In this document: one piece after another, positions 35,910 through 45,558 of the stretch | Numbering within the stretch: position 1 is the first letter of the stretch | Layout of the letters: every line of letters begins with the position of its first letter | Origin: Gracilibacillus caseinilyticus | GTDB lineage: Bacteria; Bacillota; Bacilli; Bacillales; Amphibacillaceae | Reading direction: 5' to 3' | Length of the DNA: 64,000 bases | Assembly (NCBI RefSeq): GCF_022919115.1 | Contig: NZ_CP095072.1 | Span: 2,232,001-2,296,000, forward strand | Notes under the pieces: model-generated | Seen by the model: the letters and a program-made list of their open reading frames with translations, nothing else | Databases searched by the model: none | What the model was told of the DNA's origin: nothing | Program-made: the position numbers and the translations under genes

Positions 35910-36938
35910 TTATGCTTTCTGTGAGCTAGTTATACTTGATTCTCGTTCTTCAATAAAGGTTGGGATGATTACACTTCGTTTGACAACGGACGGTTCATGG
36001 ATTTCGTCAATTAAACAACGCGCAGCTTCATAGCCGAGCTGATAGATCTGGGTATCGACGGATGTCAGCGGTGGGTTGGAAAACCTGCTGAAAATCGTAT
36101 TGTTAAAGCTGATTACGCTCATTTCTTCCGGTACCTGGATCGCAAGTTCGCGTAAGACGAATAAAATATGCATCGCGAACAAATCATCCGTCACGACTAA
36201 AGCGGTCGGTGTCGTCGGTAACTGCATCAGTTCTTGCATCGAATCCCGTACTAACTCTGGTGATGCAGGATTTTTGATGAAACCGACCCGCTCTCTTAGC
36301 TGATGATTGCGAAGTGCGTCCTGGTAACCGTGGAGCCGGGCGTCTGTGACTTCAAACTTTTTATTGCCACTGATAAATCCAATTTCACGGTGACCTAAAT
36401 CAATCAAGTGCTCTGTCGCTTCTTTAGCAGCTAAAACGTTATCATTATCTACGTATAAAATTTCATTGGGCCTGCCAAATGGTTTTCCAACCACTACAAA
36501 TGGAATGCCAGATTCCTGCAAATAGGTGATGACCTGATCATCTTTTTTTGAATAAGAAACGATTAAACCGTCAACTTTTTTTCCTCTGACCATTTTGACC
36601 ACATCTTTAAAAATCGCATCTTCCGATTCGCCAGTGGTGATCGAAATACTATAGTCCTGTTTATTGCAATAGGAGCTGATACCTCTTAATACCTCTGGAA
36701 AAAAAGGATCATGTAAAGATTCGCTCGCTGAATTCTTCATGACGATGCCGATTGTTTTCGTCGATTGCTGGACTAAATTTCTTGCATTTTCATTCAAATG
36801 ATAGCCTAATTCCTCCATCACGCTACGGACTTTATTTTTTGTTTTCTCACTAATTTTGGGACTGTCTGATAATACACGCGAGACAGTAGACGCAGCCACT
36901 CCGGCTTTCTTGGCAACATCTTTAATCGTTACGGACAT
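35910..36938 (-). CDS. LacI family transcriptional regulator
   Basis: A 342-residue repressor. The N-terminal HTH reads SVTIKDVAKKAGVAASTVSRVLSD (hinge about 45-60), followed by a periplasmic-binding-protein-like sensor domain (TIGIVMKNSASESLHDPFFPEVLRG, VDGLIVSYSKKD, GHREIGFISGNKKFEVTDARLHGYQDAL). ATG 36938 follows CGAGGTG. Its likely operator is the palindrome GCAAACGTTTGC upstream of the binding-protein gene. Expected inducer: maltose- or isomaltose-type sugars. Confidence 0.93.
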   Translation of the reverse strand: MSVTIKDVAKKAGVAASTVSRVLSDSPKISEKTKNKVRSVMEELGYHLNENARNLVQQSTKTIGIVMKNSASESLHDPFFPEVLRGISSYCNKQDYSISITTGESEDAIFKDVVKMVRGKKVDGLIVSYSKKDDQVITYLQESGIPFVVVGKPFGRPNEILYVDNDNVLAAKEATEHLIDLGHREIGFISGNKKFEVTDARLHGYQDALRNHQLRERVGFIKNPASPELVRDSMQELMQLPTTPTALVVTDDLFAMHILFVLRELAIQVPEEMSVISFNNTIFSRFSNPPLTSVDTQIYQLGYEAARCLIDEIHEPSVVKRSVIIPTFIEERESSITSSQKA

Positions 36939-36962
36939 GAAATACACCTCGTTTACTACTGC

Positions 36963-37778
36963 TTATTTTACTGCGCCTTCGGAAACACCTTTGATAATTT
37001 GTTTCTGGGCGAAGAAGTATCCGACAATCACCGGAATGATCGCAATCGTTAATCCTGCTAATGCTAAATGCCACTGTTTCGTATATTGACCGAAGAAATA
37101 GAACATTTTCAGTGGAATGGTTGCATTATCTTCTCCAAGAATCAAGGATGGTAATAAGTAGTCATTCCAGATCCAGATCACATTCAAAATCCCGACTGTT
37201 ACGGAGATCGGTTTTAATAATGGAAAAATGATATGGATAAAGGTTTGAAATTTGTTGGCTCCATCAATGATTGCTGCTTCGTCCAATGATTTCGAAATAC
37301 CTGTCATAGCTCCATGATAAAGGAAAATCGATAAACTACAACCGAAACCTAAATACATAAAAATGAGCCCGGCGCGATTTAACATTTCCACTTGCCCGAA
37401 TAAAGAGACGAGGGGGATCATTACGGATTGGAATGGGATCAACATTGCCGACACAAAAAGTAAAAGCAGTGCACCGCTTAACTTACTTTTGTTACGTGCA
37501 AGTGCATAGCCAGCCATTGATGAGCAGAAAATGATAATCCCGACACTGACAACTGTAATCAACACCGAGTTGAACAGCGATGCAGTGAAGTCCAAATCAA
37601 TATAGGCTTCAACAAAATTGGCTGTCGTGAATGCTTCTGGCAGATCCAGGACACCACTAAAAATCTCTTTCTTTGTTTTAAAGGCATTGACGAGCATTAA
37701 ATAAAACGGAGATAGCCACAATAATCCGAGCAGAACACCTACGATTTCAATGATGTATAATTTTCGTTTGCTCTCCAT
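36963..37778 (-). CDS. Carbohydrate ABC transporter permease (MalG type)
   Basis: A 271-residue membrane subunit with six helices. EAAIIDGANKFQTFIHIIFPLL is the ATPase-coupling EAA loop. LGLLWLSPFYLMLVNAFKTKKEIF at the N-terminus is typical of the class. Its ATG overlaps the stop of the upstream permease (TAATG), so synthesis of the two is coupled. Confidence 0.92.
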   Translation of the reverse strand: MESKRKLYIIEIVGVLLGLLWLSPFYLMLVNAFKTKKEIFSGVLDLPEAFTTANFVEAYIDLDFTASLFNSVLITVVSVGIIIFCSSMAGYALARNKSKLSGALLLLFVSAMLIPFQSVMIPLVSLFGQVEMLNRAGLIFMYLGFGCSLSIFLYHGAMTGISKSLDEAAIIDGANKFQTFIHIIFPLLKPISVTVGILNVIWIWNDYLLPSLILGEDNATIPLKMFYFFGQYTKQWHLALAGLTIAIIPVIVGYFFAQKQIIKGVSEGAVK

Positions 37779-38638
37779 TACATGTCAACCTCCCGCTTCT
37801 TATTATAATATACTTGAGTCAGTGCAATAATCGATACGATAATAAAGAAAACGACTGCTTTTGCCTGACCATACGCCATTTCATTGGCGCTGAATGCTGT
37901 TTTGACAATTTCCATGGCGACCATTTGCGTGGATTCGAACGGCCCACCATTGGTTAGCGACAGGTTCTGGTCATAAATTTTGAAAGACGTTGACAGCGTT
38001 AGAAACATACTTACCGTAAAGGCAGGTGCCACTAACGGGAAAGTAATATTACGGAATCGTTGCCAGCTGTTCGCGCCATCTATTTTGGCTGCCTCGATCA
38101 GTTCGCTCGGAATATTCTGCAGGTAGGCAATGTAAATGATCATAATATATCCTGCCATTTGCCAACAGGTTAGAATGACTAATCCCCAGAATCCGGTACT
38201 TGTAGTGGATAGCCAGCCTTGCATCGCTTCTATTTGTAATGCTTCTCCAATGTCACCAAATACACTGATGAAAATAAATTGCCAGATAAAACCTAAGATC
38301 AGTCCACCAATAAGATTGGGCATAAAGAAGATCGTTCGTAACATGTTATTGGTTTTAATCTGCCGGGTTACGAGTATCGCCAAACTCAAACCTAGAAAGT
38401 TTAATAGAATGATGGAAACACCAGAGAATAGGATGGTGAAGACGATCGCATCAATGAACTCCTCGTCGTGCAAGAGGTTAAGGTAATGCTCGAAACCGAC
38501 AAACGTCGTAGCGCTCAGTCCGTTCCAATCAGTAAATGAAAAGATCGTACCGTAAATAAGGGGAACGATCACGACAAGGATCAGTCCTAGTAACACAGGT
38601 GTTAAGAATAACCAGAATGATAGATCACGGTTACGCAT
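37778..38638 (-). CDS. Carbohydrate ABC transporter permease (MalF type)
   Basis: A 286-residue membrane subunit. LSFWLFLTPVLLGLILVVIVPLIYG at the N-terminus, FVGFEHYLNLL and the EAA loop EAAKIDGANSWQRFRNITFPLV place it in the UgpA/MalF class. It partners the MalG-type permease encoded next. Confidence 0.92.
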   Translation of the reverse strand: MRNRDLSFWLFLTPVLLGLILVVIVPLIYGTIFSFTDWNGLSATTFVGFEHYLNLLHDEEFIDAIVFTILFSGVSIILLNFLGLSLAILVTRQIKTNNMLRTIFFMPNLIGGLILGFIWQFIFISVFGDIGEALQIEAMQGWLSTTSTGFWGLVILTCWQMAGYIMIIYIAYLQNIPSELIEAAKIDGANSWQRFRNITFPLVAPAFTVSMFLTLSTSFKIYDQNLSLTNGGPFESTQMVAMEIVKTAFSANEMAYGQAKAVVFFIIVSIIALTQVYYNKKREVDM

Positions 38639-38716
38639 GGTGGAATCCCTCCTATTGAAAATATAGAGCCAGCTAACGAAACAATTCGTGCTGCTTCGTC
38701 AGCTGTACAAAAATGT

Positions 38717-40021
38717 TTACTGTCTTTCTTCTTCCCACTTCGCAATGGCGTCAGCTTCTACTTCTTCCCAGCTCATTTCGCCAGCTAAATATTTCTGAAT
38801 GTCCGGTCCGATAACGCCAGTGCCCCATGGATTGCTAGGATACCCGGAGAAAATCCAGCCAATCGTATTCCCGTTTGATGCATATTCATAGATTTCCTGC
38901 GATAATGGGTCAGATATTTTCGATGTATCATATCCTTCATATGCCGGGATAAATTTAAAATCATTTAATACCGCTTCTTTACCTGTTTCAGATGTATACA
39001 TCCAGTCCAAAAAGTCTTTTGATGCTTGCACGACTTCTTCATCGAATTCATTGTTCACTGCCCAATAGTTAGGAACACCTACAGGGATGCTGCCTTCATA
39101 TCCTTCTACTGGAATCGGAAGGACACCAATGTTTTGGGCGAATTCCGGATCCATTTGTTCAACAGAAGGGAAGATCCAGTTCCCTTGCTGAATCATGGCC
39201 ACTTTTTGTAAGGAGAAATACTCTTCTACTTGTTGTGAATAGTCAAGGCTTAGTACAGGCTGGATCGAATAATCAAATTGTAAATCTACAAATTGTTTCA
39301 TCTCGTCGCCTTTTTCAAACGTTACGGTATCAGCTTGAAACGCTTCCATGACATCGTGATTAAATTCTGGTGCTAAATAGGTATTTGCCAAGTGATCTCC
39401 TAGTACCCATGCTTCTTTGGCAGGGAGGGCAAAGACGGCTTCCAGCCCAAGTTCTTCTTTTTGCTGATCAATTGTTTGGACAGCAGCTTCGAGATCTTCC
39501 ATTGACATTATTTCATCTGGGTTAATGCCAGCTTTTTCGAATACTGTTTTGTTATAAATAAGTCCATATCCTTCCTGGTTGAACGGAAGCCCGAGAATCT
39601 GCTCACCATCTGTCACAGTAGTCAGCGTGCCGTCTAATGCTGCGCCGGCAGCTTCGGTATCAGATAAATCTGTTAAATATTCTTTGTAATCGATTACATC
39701 CTGTGGTCCAGTAACGTTAAAAATATTGGGTGCGTCACCAGAGGAGAATGCGGATTTCAAGACAGGTCCATAATCGGTACCGCCACCAACTGTTTCGACA
39801 TTAATTTCGACATTTGGATTTTCTTCTTCATACAGTGCAACAAGATCTTCGAATTGTTCTTTGAATTCTACTTTTCCTTGAAAAATATCAATCTGAATCT
39901 TATCGCCAGAAGCGGATTCACCATTTTCACTGTTGGAATCGTCGGATGAACAGCCTGCTAAAATCATACTGGATAGTGCTACGGCACTGGCCATTTTTGC
40001 AAAGAATTTGCTATTTTTCAT
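38717..40021 (-). CDS. Sugar-binding lipoprotein of the alpha-glucoside transporter
   Basis: A 434-residue family 1 solute-binding protein with a signal peptide ending at lipobox ILAGC. It has VALYEEENPNVEINVETVGG and VPNYWAVNNEFDEEVVQASKDFLDWMYTSETG, typical of the family. It is the first gene of the operon, with the LacI operator in its leader. The alpha-glucosidase at the operon end suggests an alpha-glucoside (maltose, isomaltose, trehalulose or similar). Confidence 0.92.
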   Translation of the reverse strand: MKNSKFFAKMASAVALSSMILAGCSSDDSNSENGESASGDKIQIDIFQGKVEFKEQFEDLVALYEEENPNVEINVETVGGGTDYGPVLKSAFSSGDAPNIFNVTGPQDVIDYKEYLTDLSDTEAAGAALDGTLTTVTDGEQILGLPFNQEGYGLIYNKTVFEKAGINPDEIMSMEDLEAAVQTIDQQKEELGLEAVFALPAKEAWVLGDHLANTYLAPEFNHDVMEAFQADTVTFEKGDEMKQFVDLQFDYSIQPVLSLDYSQQVEEYFSLQKVAMIQQGNWIFPSVEQMDPEFAQNIGVLPIPVEGYEGSIPVGVPNYWAVNNEFDEEVVQASKDFLDWMYTSETGKEAVLNDFKFIPAYEGYDTSKISDPLSQEIYEYASNGNTIGWIFSGYPSNPWGTGVIGPDIQKYLAGEMSWEEVEADAIAKWEEERQ

Positions 40022-40099
40022 AAAAAATCTCCCCTTACTTTTTTATTTCCGCACGTAAGGCGCCTGAAATTGAACGTGTGCGTATTAGAGAAAAAAGGC

Positions 40100-40135
40100 T
40101 TTGCATGATCAGTGCAAATTAGTGCAAACGTTTGC
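40100..40135. promoter_or_regulatory. Two palindromic operators for the LacI-type regulator
   Basis: GCAAACGTTTGC (40124-40135) is a perfect 12-bp palindrome with the central CG typical of LacI-family sites. A second palindrome TTTGCATGATCAGTGCAAA lies at 40100-40118. Both are in the leader of the binding-protein operon, 80-115 bp before its ATG. The first also matches most of a cre box, so CcpA might bind too. Confidence 0.7.
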
Positions 40136-40152
40136 CTTCATGACTTGCATTA

Positions 40153-40181
40153 ATGCTATCATATAAAAACGGAAAGGGCAA
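40153..40181 (-). promoter_or_regulatory. Promoter of the alpha-glucoside operon
   Basis: On the minus strand, TTGCCC (40181-40176), 17 bp, TAGCAT (40158-40153). The operators lie just downstream of the expected start. Confidence 0.55.
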
Positions 40182-40304
40182 GAGCTTTTTTTGAAAAGCC
40201 AAAAAAGCATATCATTCCATCATTAAAGCATAATCAGCAAAATTTTCCGTCTAAGATTAGGATATAAAAGTAATGGTTTCAGTAATACGGATTGTAAAAG
40301 AAAT

Positions 40305-40803
40305 GGAGCCAAAAGTGGGGAGCAGTAGGTCAAGATTTGTATCGTTTAGCAGGAAAGGAATCAAAAGTGATGAGCAGTAGGTCAAGATTTGTATCGTTTA
40401 GCAGGAAAGGAATCAAAAGTGATGAGCAGTAGGTCAAGATTTGTATCGTTTAGCAGGAAAGGAATCAAAAGTGATGAGCAGTAGGTCAAGATTTGTATCG
40501 TTTAGCAGGAAAGGAATCAAAAGTGATGAGCAGTAGGTCAAGATTTGTATCGTTTAGCAGGAAAGGAATCAAAAGTGATGAGCAGTAGGTCAAGATTTGT
40601 ATCGTTTAGCAGGAAAGGAATCAAAAGTGATGAGCAGTAGGTCAAGATTTGTATCGTTTAGCAGGAAAGGAATCAAAAGTGATGAGCAGTAGGTCAAGAT
40701 TTATATCGTTTCAGCAGGAAAGGAACCAAAAGTGATGAGTAGTTGATCAAGATTTGTATCGTTTAGAAGAAAAGGAGCTAAAAGTGGGGAGCGGAAGATC
40801 AAG
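40305..40803. repeat. 52-bp tandem repeat array, 9.6 copies
   Basis: Units start at 40305, 40357, 40409, 40461, 40513, 40565, 40617, 40669, 40722 and 40774. Units 2-7 (40357-40668) are identical. The outer units are diverged, unit 8 has one extra base, and unit 10 is cut at 40803. A unit reads GGAATCAAAAGTGATGAGCA, GTAGGTCAAGATTTGTATCG, TTTAGCAGGAAA. It is tandem without spacers, so not CRISPR, and stops occur in each unit. The period equals that of the array at 20563, though the sequences differ. Confidence 0.95.
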
Positions 40804-40805
40804 CT

Positions 40806-41033
40806 CGTGAGGAAGTGTTGTCAGAATCAATACCATGGGAAAATACAGACAATATACCAGGTAACGTGTATTTTGCTAATTTATCGGACCAGTTTTGTGA
40901 CGATGATACGTGTTACCCAGTGATTGGTAATGTCGTCGTGTACAAAGATCAGCATCATCTTACGGCGCTTTATGCAAAAAGTATGACGGATGTATTAGAA
41001 GAACACATAAAAGAAGCATTAGATGGAATTTAA
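40806..41033 (+). pseudogene. C-terminal remnant of an acyltransferase-3/SGNH protein
   Basis: An open frame of about 75 codons encodes NVYFANLSDQFCDDDTCYPV, then IGNVVVYKDQHHLTALYAKS. This is the end of the SGNH hydrolase domain of OatA/OafA-like acyltransferases, including the DxxH catalytic pair (D and H of KDQHHLT). The membrane acyltransferase part and the GDS serine motif are missing. Upstream DNA is the 52-bp repeat array, so the front of the gene was replaced or lost. A strong terminator just downstream in the same direction supports a former full gene. Confidence 0.7.
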
Positions 41034-41090
41034 TATCGTTGAATAATCTTAATAATAGTGATCCCCCTTGTAAATACGACAATTAAGTGG

Positions 41091-41134
41091 CCACATGAGA
41101 ACGGATGAAAAGATTCGTTCTCATGTGGTTTTTT
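41091..41134 (+). terminator. Terminator after the acyltransferase remnant
   Basis: CCACATGAGAACG (41091-41103) and CGTTCTCATGTGG (41116-41128) form a perfect 13-bp stem, then TTTTTT. Confidence 0.88.
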
Positions 41135-41166
41135 AAATGGGAAAATAGCAAAAGGACGACAGAACG

Positions 41167-42255
41167 TCACGTCGTGCTACCTTTTACCAGTGTTGCTGGT
41201 ACATATTCTTTGCGGATTTCATTATTCCCATTGTACATTTCTATCAATCGCAGAATGGTTTGTTTACCTAGTTCTGTTTCATTTTGTTTAATGTGTGTAA
41301 AATTATACTCCATATCATTAAATGGCGTACTATCGAAGCACATAATGGCAATGTCCTCCGGGACACGTAAGTTTAGTTCTGCTATTGCCTTTTTTGATAG
41401 AATGGCAATATTGTATTCCAAGGCGAAAATAGCTGTAATGTCAGGGTGGTCTTGGAGATGTTGTTTTATTCGTTGTACATCTTCGCTTCTCGTGCTGGCG
41501 GGCTGTGGTAAAGTGCTCTGTATATTAGAAAACCATAAGTCACGATTTACCATCAAATTATTTTCTGCATATGCGTGCACAATGCCGTTGATCCGATCTT
41601 CAATGGAGGTGGTTTTATAATTGGAAGGCATCAGTACGGCAATGTGCTCATGACCTAATTTCATTAAGTAGTGAACACCTTCTTGTGCAGCTGCTTGATT
41701 ATTCGTAGAGACAGAGTTAACGCCAATTCCTTTAATGGAGCGATCTAGTAATACTAAAGGGAATTGATTGACTACTAATTTTAAAATCTCCTGACTGTAA
41801 TGCTCAGAGTGAGCGGGAACAATCGATATGCCATGAACGCCTATATCTAATAATTCTTCTATTATTTTGGATTCATTTTCCGGACTGCCAGAGGAGACTC
41901 TGACAATGACAGATGCATTGTTTTTTGTTTTTTCAATGAGAGAACTGACTAATTCGTTTCCAAAACTAGCATCAAGACTGGTCATGATCAATCCAAAAGT
42001 TGGTTGAAGGAACCTTGATTTTACTACATCTTGCGTAGGCTGTTTCATCTCAGAGACGAAGGTTCCTCTACCACGCTGCCGGTAGACGAGACCTTCGTTC
42101 ATCAGTTTTTCCAATGCTTTTTTACTAGTTATTCTGCTCACTTGAAATTGTTCTGCTAGACTGGTTTCTGAAGGAATACGGTCACCTACTTGAAACTTGC
42201 CATCAGTTATATCTGCTTTTAAGGATTGGTACATTTGTTCATATAAGGACGTCAT
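41167..42255 (-). CDS. GntR-HTH/LacI-sensor transcriptional regulator (AraR type)
   Basis: A 362-residue chimeric regulator: an N-terminal GntR winged helix (residues 1-70, LYEQMYQSLKADITDGKFQV, then GDRIPSETSLAEQFQVSRIT, RQRGRGTFV) joined to a LacI-type sugar-sensing domain (TFGLIMTSLDASFGNELVSS, LGHEHIAVLMPSN, VPEDIAIMCFDSTPF). This is the architecture of AraR. Last in the alpha-mannosidase operon, it probably represses that operon. The ligand is more likely a mannoside than arabinose, by context. Confidence 0.92.
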   Translation of the reverse strand: MTSLYEQMYQSLKADITDGKFQVGDRIPSETSLAEQFQVSRITSKKALEKLMNEGLVYRQRGRGTFVSEMKQPTQDVVKSRFLQPTFGLIMTSLDASFGNELVSSLIEKTKNNASVIVRVSSGSPENESKIIEELLDIGVHGISIVPAHSEHYSQEILKLVVNQFPLVLLDRSIKGIGVNSVSTNNQAAAQEGVHYLMKLGHEHIAVLMPSNYKTTSIEDRINGIVHAYAENNLMVNRDLWFSNIQSTLPQPASTRSEDVQRIKQHLQDHPDITAIFALEYNIAILSKKAIAELNLRVPEDIAIMCFDSTPFNDMEYNFTHIKQNETELGKQTILRLIEMYNGNNEIRKEYVPATLVKGSTT

Positions 42256-42414
42256 TTTGGTCTACTCCTTCAACGAGTCATTTGGTTTAAGTAAAGAAAA
42301 TATAAAAGAACAACGAGGGCATAATCAAATCTCAGTCCGAACAACAGATTTTGTCAGCTAAGCGATTCACTGATCACATATTGCCTGAGTTCCGACGATA
42401 CACCCCGCCGTGGC

Positions 42415-45400
42415 CTATGATTCAAATTCGATCATAAATGCTTTAATTTCATATGGTTTTATCTCGAATTGACAAGGTGCACTTGATGAATGCTTATCAC
42501 CGATTGCTTCTTCCATCAGGTTGCATTCTTGCCACGATTTGATCGCGAACGGACTCTCTATGTGTATATTGGTTCTTGCCCCTGTATATTCGTGAAGGCG
42601 GAGGATCGCTTTATTATGATCTTCTGCCTTTTTAATCGCATCAACCATGACATTGTCTGCATCAATCGATACGATAGAAGGTGGAGAGAACTTTCCTTTC
42701 TCGGCTTGTAAAGGATTATTTAATGACCAGGCTTCCTGTACCGTCCTTCCAGCTCGCCAATCTCCATTATGTGGATACATGGAGTAAGTGAAATAGTGTG
42801 AGCCTTGGTCTTGCTCGATGTCTGGTGCAATCGCCGATTTGATTAAAGTTAACCGCATGATGTTATCCTTGATGTCATAGCCGTACTTACAATCATTCAA
42901 GAGACTGATGCCGTATCCTGTTTCAGATAAATCTGCCCATTGATGGCCAACTGTTTCAAAGCGGGCGAGATCCCAGCTCGTATTCCAATGCGTCGGTCTT
43001 TTTACATTACCGAATTGAATATCATAGGTGGCTTCTGTTGCACGAATATCTACAGGGAATGCTACTTTCAACAGTTGCTGCCGTTCATGCCAATCGACGA
43101 ATGTGGCAAAATCGATTCTCGGGTTGTCAGGATAGACGATCATCTCTTGGGTGATCGTGGAATTTGCATATTGCCATTGGAATTGAACGACTGCTCGAAC
43201 AGGTCCTTGCTCCACTAAGGAGATGGAGGTACAGTTACTGATTTCTTTCATCTTTTGCTGGTAATAGATATCAATGTCCCATGCATCATATTGCATTGGT
43301 TTGTCTTCGAACACTTGCAAGACGTTACCATTTGATTGCTGTGCTAATAGTTGCTTATAGGATCGAATATCCAGAATACTTGTGAGTTGGCCTTGTTCAT
43401 TCCATGAAATAGCCAGGAATGGGGTGGTAATCCCGGTTTCTGCATAGGAAAAAGCGCTGTTATTTGTAACATTTCTCAATTGATAGTGGATGGTAGATGT
43501 GCCAAGTGCCGGGATATTGTTTACATGAACAACCCATTTCCCGTCCTTTGTTCGTTGTGCTTGTAATGGACGATCTTTATCATCGTACCATTGCAGCATA
43601 TCAGCAGCTTCATTAATTTCGACAAGTTCGCTTCGAGTAAATGACCCAGAGTTAAAAATGGTATAGTGATTCGATTCTTTGTCCGTTACTAATGTCTTTG
43701 AGGCCTGATCGTAAGCAGAACTGGCTAATTGATGTGCTTCCTCGTATTCCAGCTGACTATCTTCATATACTTCCCTTATAGATGATCCGGGAATAATATC
43801 ATGAAATTGGTTTCGTAAGACAATTTTCCAAGAATCATAAAGTTTATCTTGTGGATAATTATCCCAGTTTTGATGAATAACCGAATGAAGGACTTGAAGC
43901 CACTCAGCGTCGCGAAGTAACAGTTCCATTTTTCGATTCATTCTTTTGTTATAGGCTTGACTTGTATAGGTGCCACGATGGTATTCTAAATATAATTCTC
44001 CGTCCCATGTGTGTACATATTGGTCTGTTTGCTCGATCGTTTCGTGCAGTCTCCGGAAGTACTGATCGGCTCTTCCTGTTTTTATGTTTGGCAGGCCAGG
44101 CATTTGATCGTATCGTTCGATCATTTCAAGCATTTCGCGATTTACTCCGCCACCACCATCTCCGTAGCCGTAAGATAGAATCAATTCATTGTTCGCTTTT
44201 TTATCACGGTAAGATTCCCAGATCCCTTTGACCGTTCTCGGTGTGATCTTGCCATTATACGTATAAAACCAATGTTCATCTTCTGGTGTTGTAATAAAAT
44301 GTGTCAGAATTTCCGTTCCATCTATTCCGCGCCACTTGAAGGTATCGTGCGGCATTTTGTTATACTGACTCCAGCTGATTTTCGTCGTCATAAAGGTGTT
44401 AATGCCAGATTTAACAAGTATTTGTGGCAAAGCCCAGCTATAGCCGAATACATCCGGCAGCCATAAGTATTCACAGTCTTTATCAAATTCTTTCTGGAAA
44501 AATTGCTTACCGTACAATAATTGCCGTACCATCGACTCACCTGATATGAGGTTGCAATCTGCTTCTAGCCACATTCCTCCTTCCGGTTCCCAACGTCCTT
44601 CTTTAATTCGCTCTTTCATTTGTTCATATATGTCTGGATAATCGTTTTTTATATACTCATATAATTGTGGTTGTGTTTGTAGAAAAATATAATCCGGATA
44701 TCTTTCCATGAGCCTTAGAACCGTTGAAAAAGAGCGCGCAGCTTTTTCCCTGGTATGCTTTAATCGCCATAACCATGCTACATCAATGTGTGTATGGCCG
44801 ATGGCGTTGACGGTCACCGGATAATGGTTTGGCAGGTGATGGAGATTATTTTTCAATAGGCTTAATGCTTGGTCGCAAGATTGATAAAAGGCCTCATCAC
44901 CAGGATTTGCCCAATCGATTGCATGGAAGGATTGGTCTAATAGCTTTACTAGTTCCATTCTTTCTGGCTGATTTTTATCCAAATAGTTAATGGTCTCAAT
45001 GGTAGCTTTTGCTGTGAAATAGAGGTCGTCGATAGCTGTGTCGAGTTGTGCCAAAAAGGCAGTTCGGAGTTGATGTTCCTGAATGGTTGGGGCACCGCCA
45101 CCTTCTAGTCCGGACCACAATCGGAAACAAAGGGAAATCGTAGTACCTGCTAGAGTTGAATCGACGAAAACCTCCTGGTGATTGGTATCTACTCCCTGAT
45201 AGGCTTTACCATTCAAGTACAGTAAGGATTCAAAGCCTGAGTTATGTCCGCCCCCGGTTTTCCCAAAATCAAATACGCCAACAATGGTAGATTGCTGCCA
45301 TTCTTCCGGCAGCTCCATTTCCGTCTGGAGCCAAAGATATTTGTCTCTTCCTTCCCATCTGTCACCGATGCTCATCGGCAACCAATCCCCGTTTCGAGGC

Positions 45401-45528
45401 GGTTGGGCAGCGATTTCTCCCTGTTCGTCTAGCAAACTGCTAAATGAAGTAATAGGTTTCACGTTGCGATATCGATAAGATGCTAATTCTGTTATTTGCT
45501 TTTCTAACTTTTCCACCGTCCAAAACAT
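42415..45528 (-). CDS. GH38 alpha-mannosidase
   Basis: Hydrolyses alpha-mannosides in the cytoplasm, 1037 residues, the usual size. The zinc-site motif NAIGHTHIDVAWLWR (241-255; H245 and D249) and the nucleophile D359 in WLPDVFGYSWALPQI are intact. The N-terminal jelly-roll-like segment, helical middle domain (IVLRNQFHDIIPGSSIREVY) and C-terminal beta domains follow in order. There is no signal peptide. The substrate is delivered by the ABC system encoded just upstream, so imported manno-oligosaccharides such as those from yeast mannan or N-glycans are likely. It belongs to the operon SBP-permease-permease-GH38-regulator. Confidence 0.94.
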   Translation of the reverse strand: MFWTVEKLEKQITELASYRYRNVKPITSFSSLLDEQGEIAAQPPRNGDWLPMSIGDRWEGRDKYLWLQTEMELPEEWQQSTIVGVFDFGKTGGGHNSGFESLLYLNGKAYQGVDTNHQEVFVDSTLAGTTISLCFRLWSGLEGGGAPTIQEHQLRTAFLAQLDTAIDDLYFTAKATIETINYLDKNQPERMELVKLLDQSFHAIDWANPGDEAFYQSCDQALSLLKNNLHHLPNHYPVTVNAIGHTHIDVAWLWRLKHTREKAARSFSTVLRLMERYPDYIFLQTQPQLYEYIKNDYPDIYEQMKERIKEGRWEPEGGMWLEADCNLISGESMVRQLLYGKQFFQKEFDKDCEYLWLPDVFGYSWALPQILVKSGINTFMTTKISWSQYNKMPHDTFKWRGIDGTEILTHFITTPEDEHWFYTYNGKITPRTVKGIWESYRDKKANNELILSYGYGDGGGGVNREMLEMIERYDQMPGLPNIKTGRADQYFRRLHETIEQTDQYVHTWDGELYLEYHRGTYTSQAYNKRMNRKMELLLRDAEWLQVLHSVIHQNWDNYPQDKLYDSWKIVLRNQFHDIIPGSSIREVYEDSQLEYEEAHQLASSAYDQASKTLVTDKESNHYTIFNSGSFTRSELVEINEAADMLQWYDDKDRPLQAQRTKDGKWVVHVNNIPALGTSTIHYQLRNVTNNSAFSYAETGITTPFLAISWNEQGQLTSILDIRSYKQLLAQQSNGNVLQVFEDKPMQYDAWDIDIYYQQKMKEISNCTSISLVEQGPVRAVVQFQWQYANSTITQEMIVYPDNPRIDFATFVDWHERQQLLKVAFPVDIRATEATYDIQFGNVKRPTHWNTSWDLARFETVGHQWADLSETGYGISLLNDCKYGYDIKDNIMRLTLIKSAIAPDIEQDQGSHYFTYSMYPHNGDWRAGRTVQEAWSLNNPLQAEKGKFSPPSIVSIDADNVMVDAIKKAEDHNKAILRLHEYTGARTNIHIESPFAIKSWQECNLMEEAIGDKHSSSAPCQFEIKPYEIKAFMIEFES

Positions 45529-45558
45529 GTATTTCCCTCCAATAAATTCTATAGATTG

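Noticed and set aside
40305..40803. CRISPR array
   Set aside because: Units are directly abutting 52-bp tandem copies with no unique spacers and no cas genes nearby.
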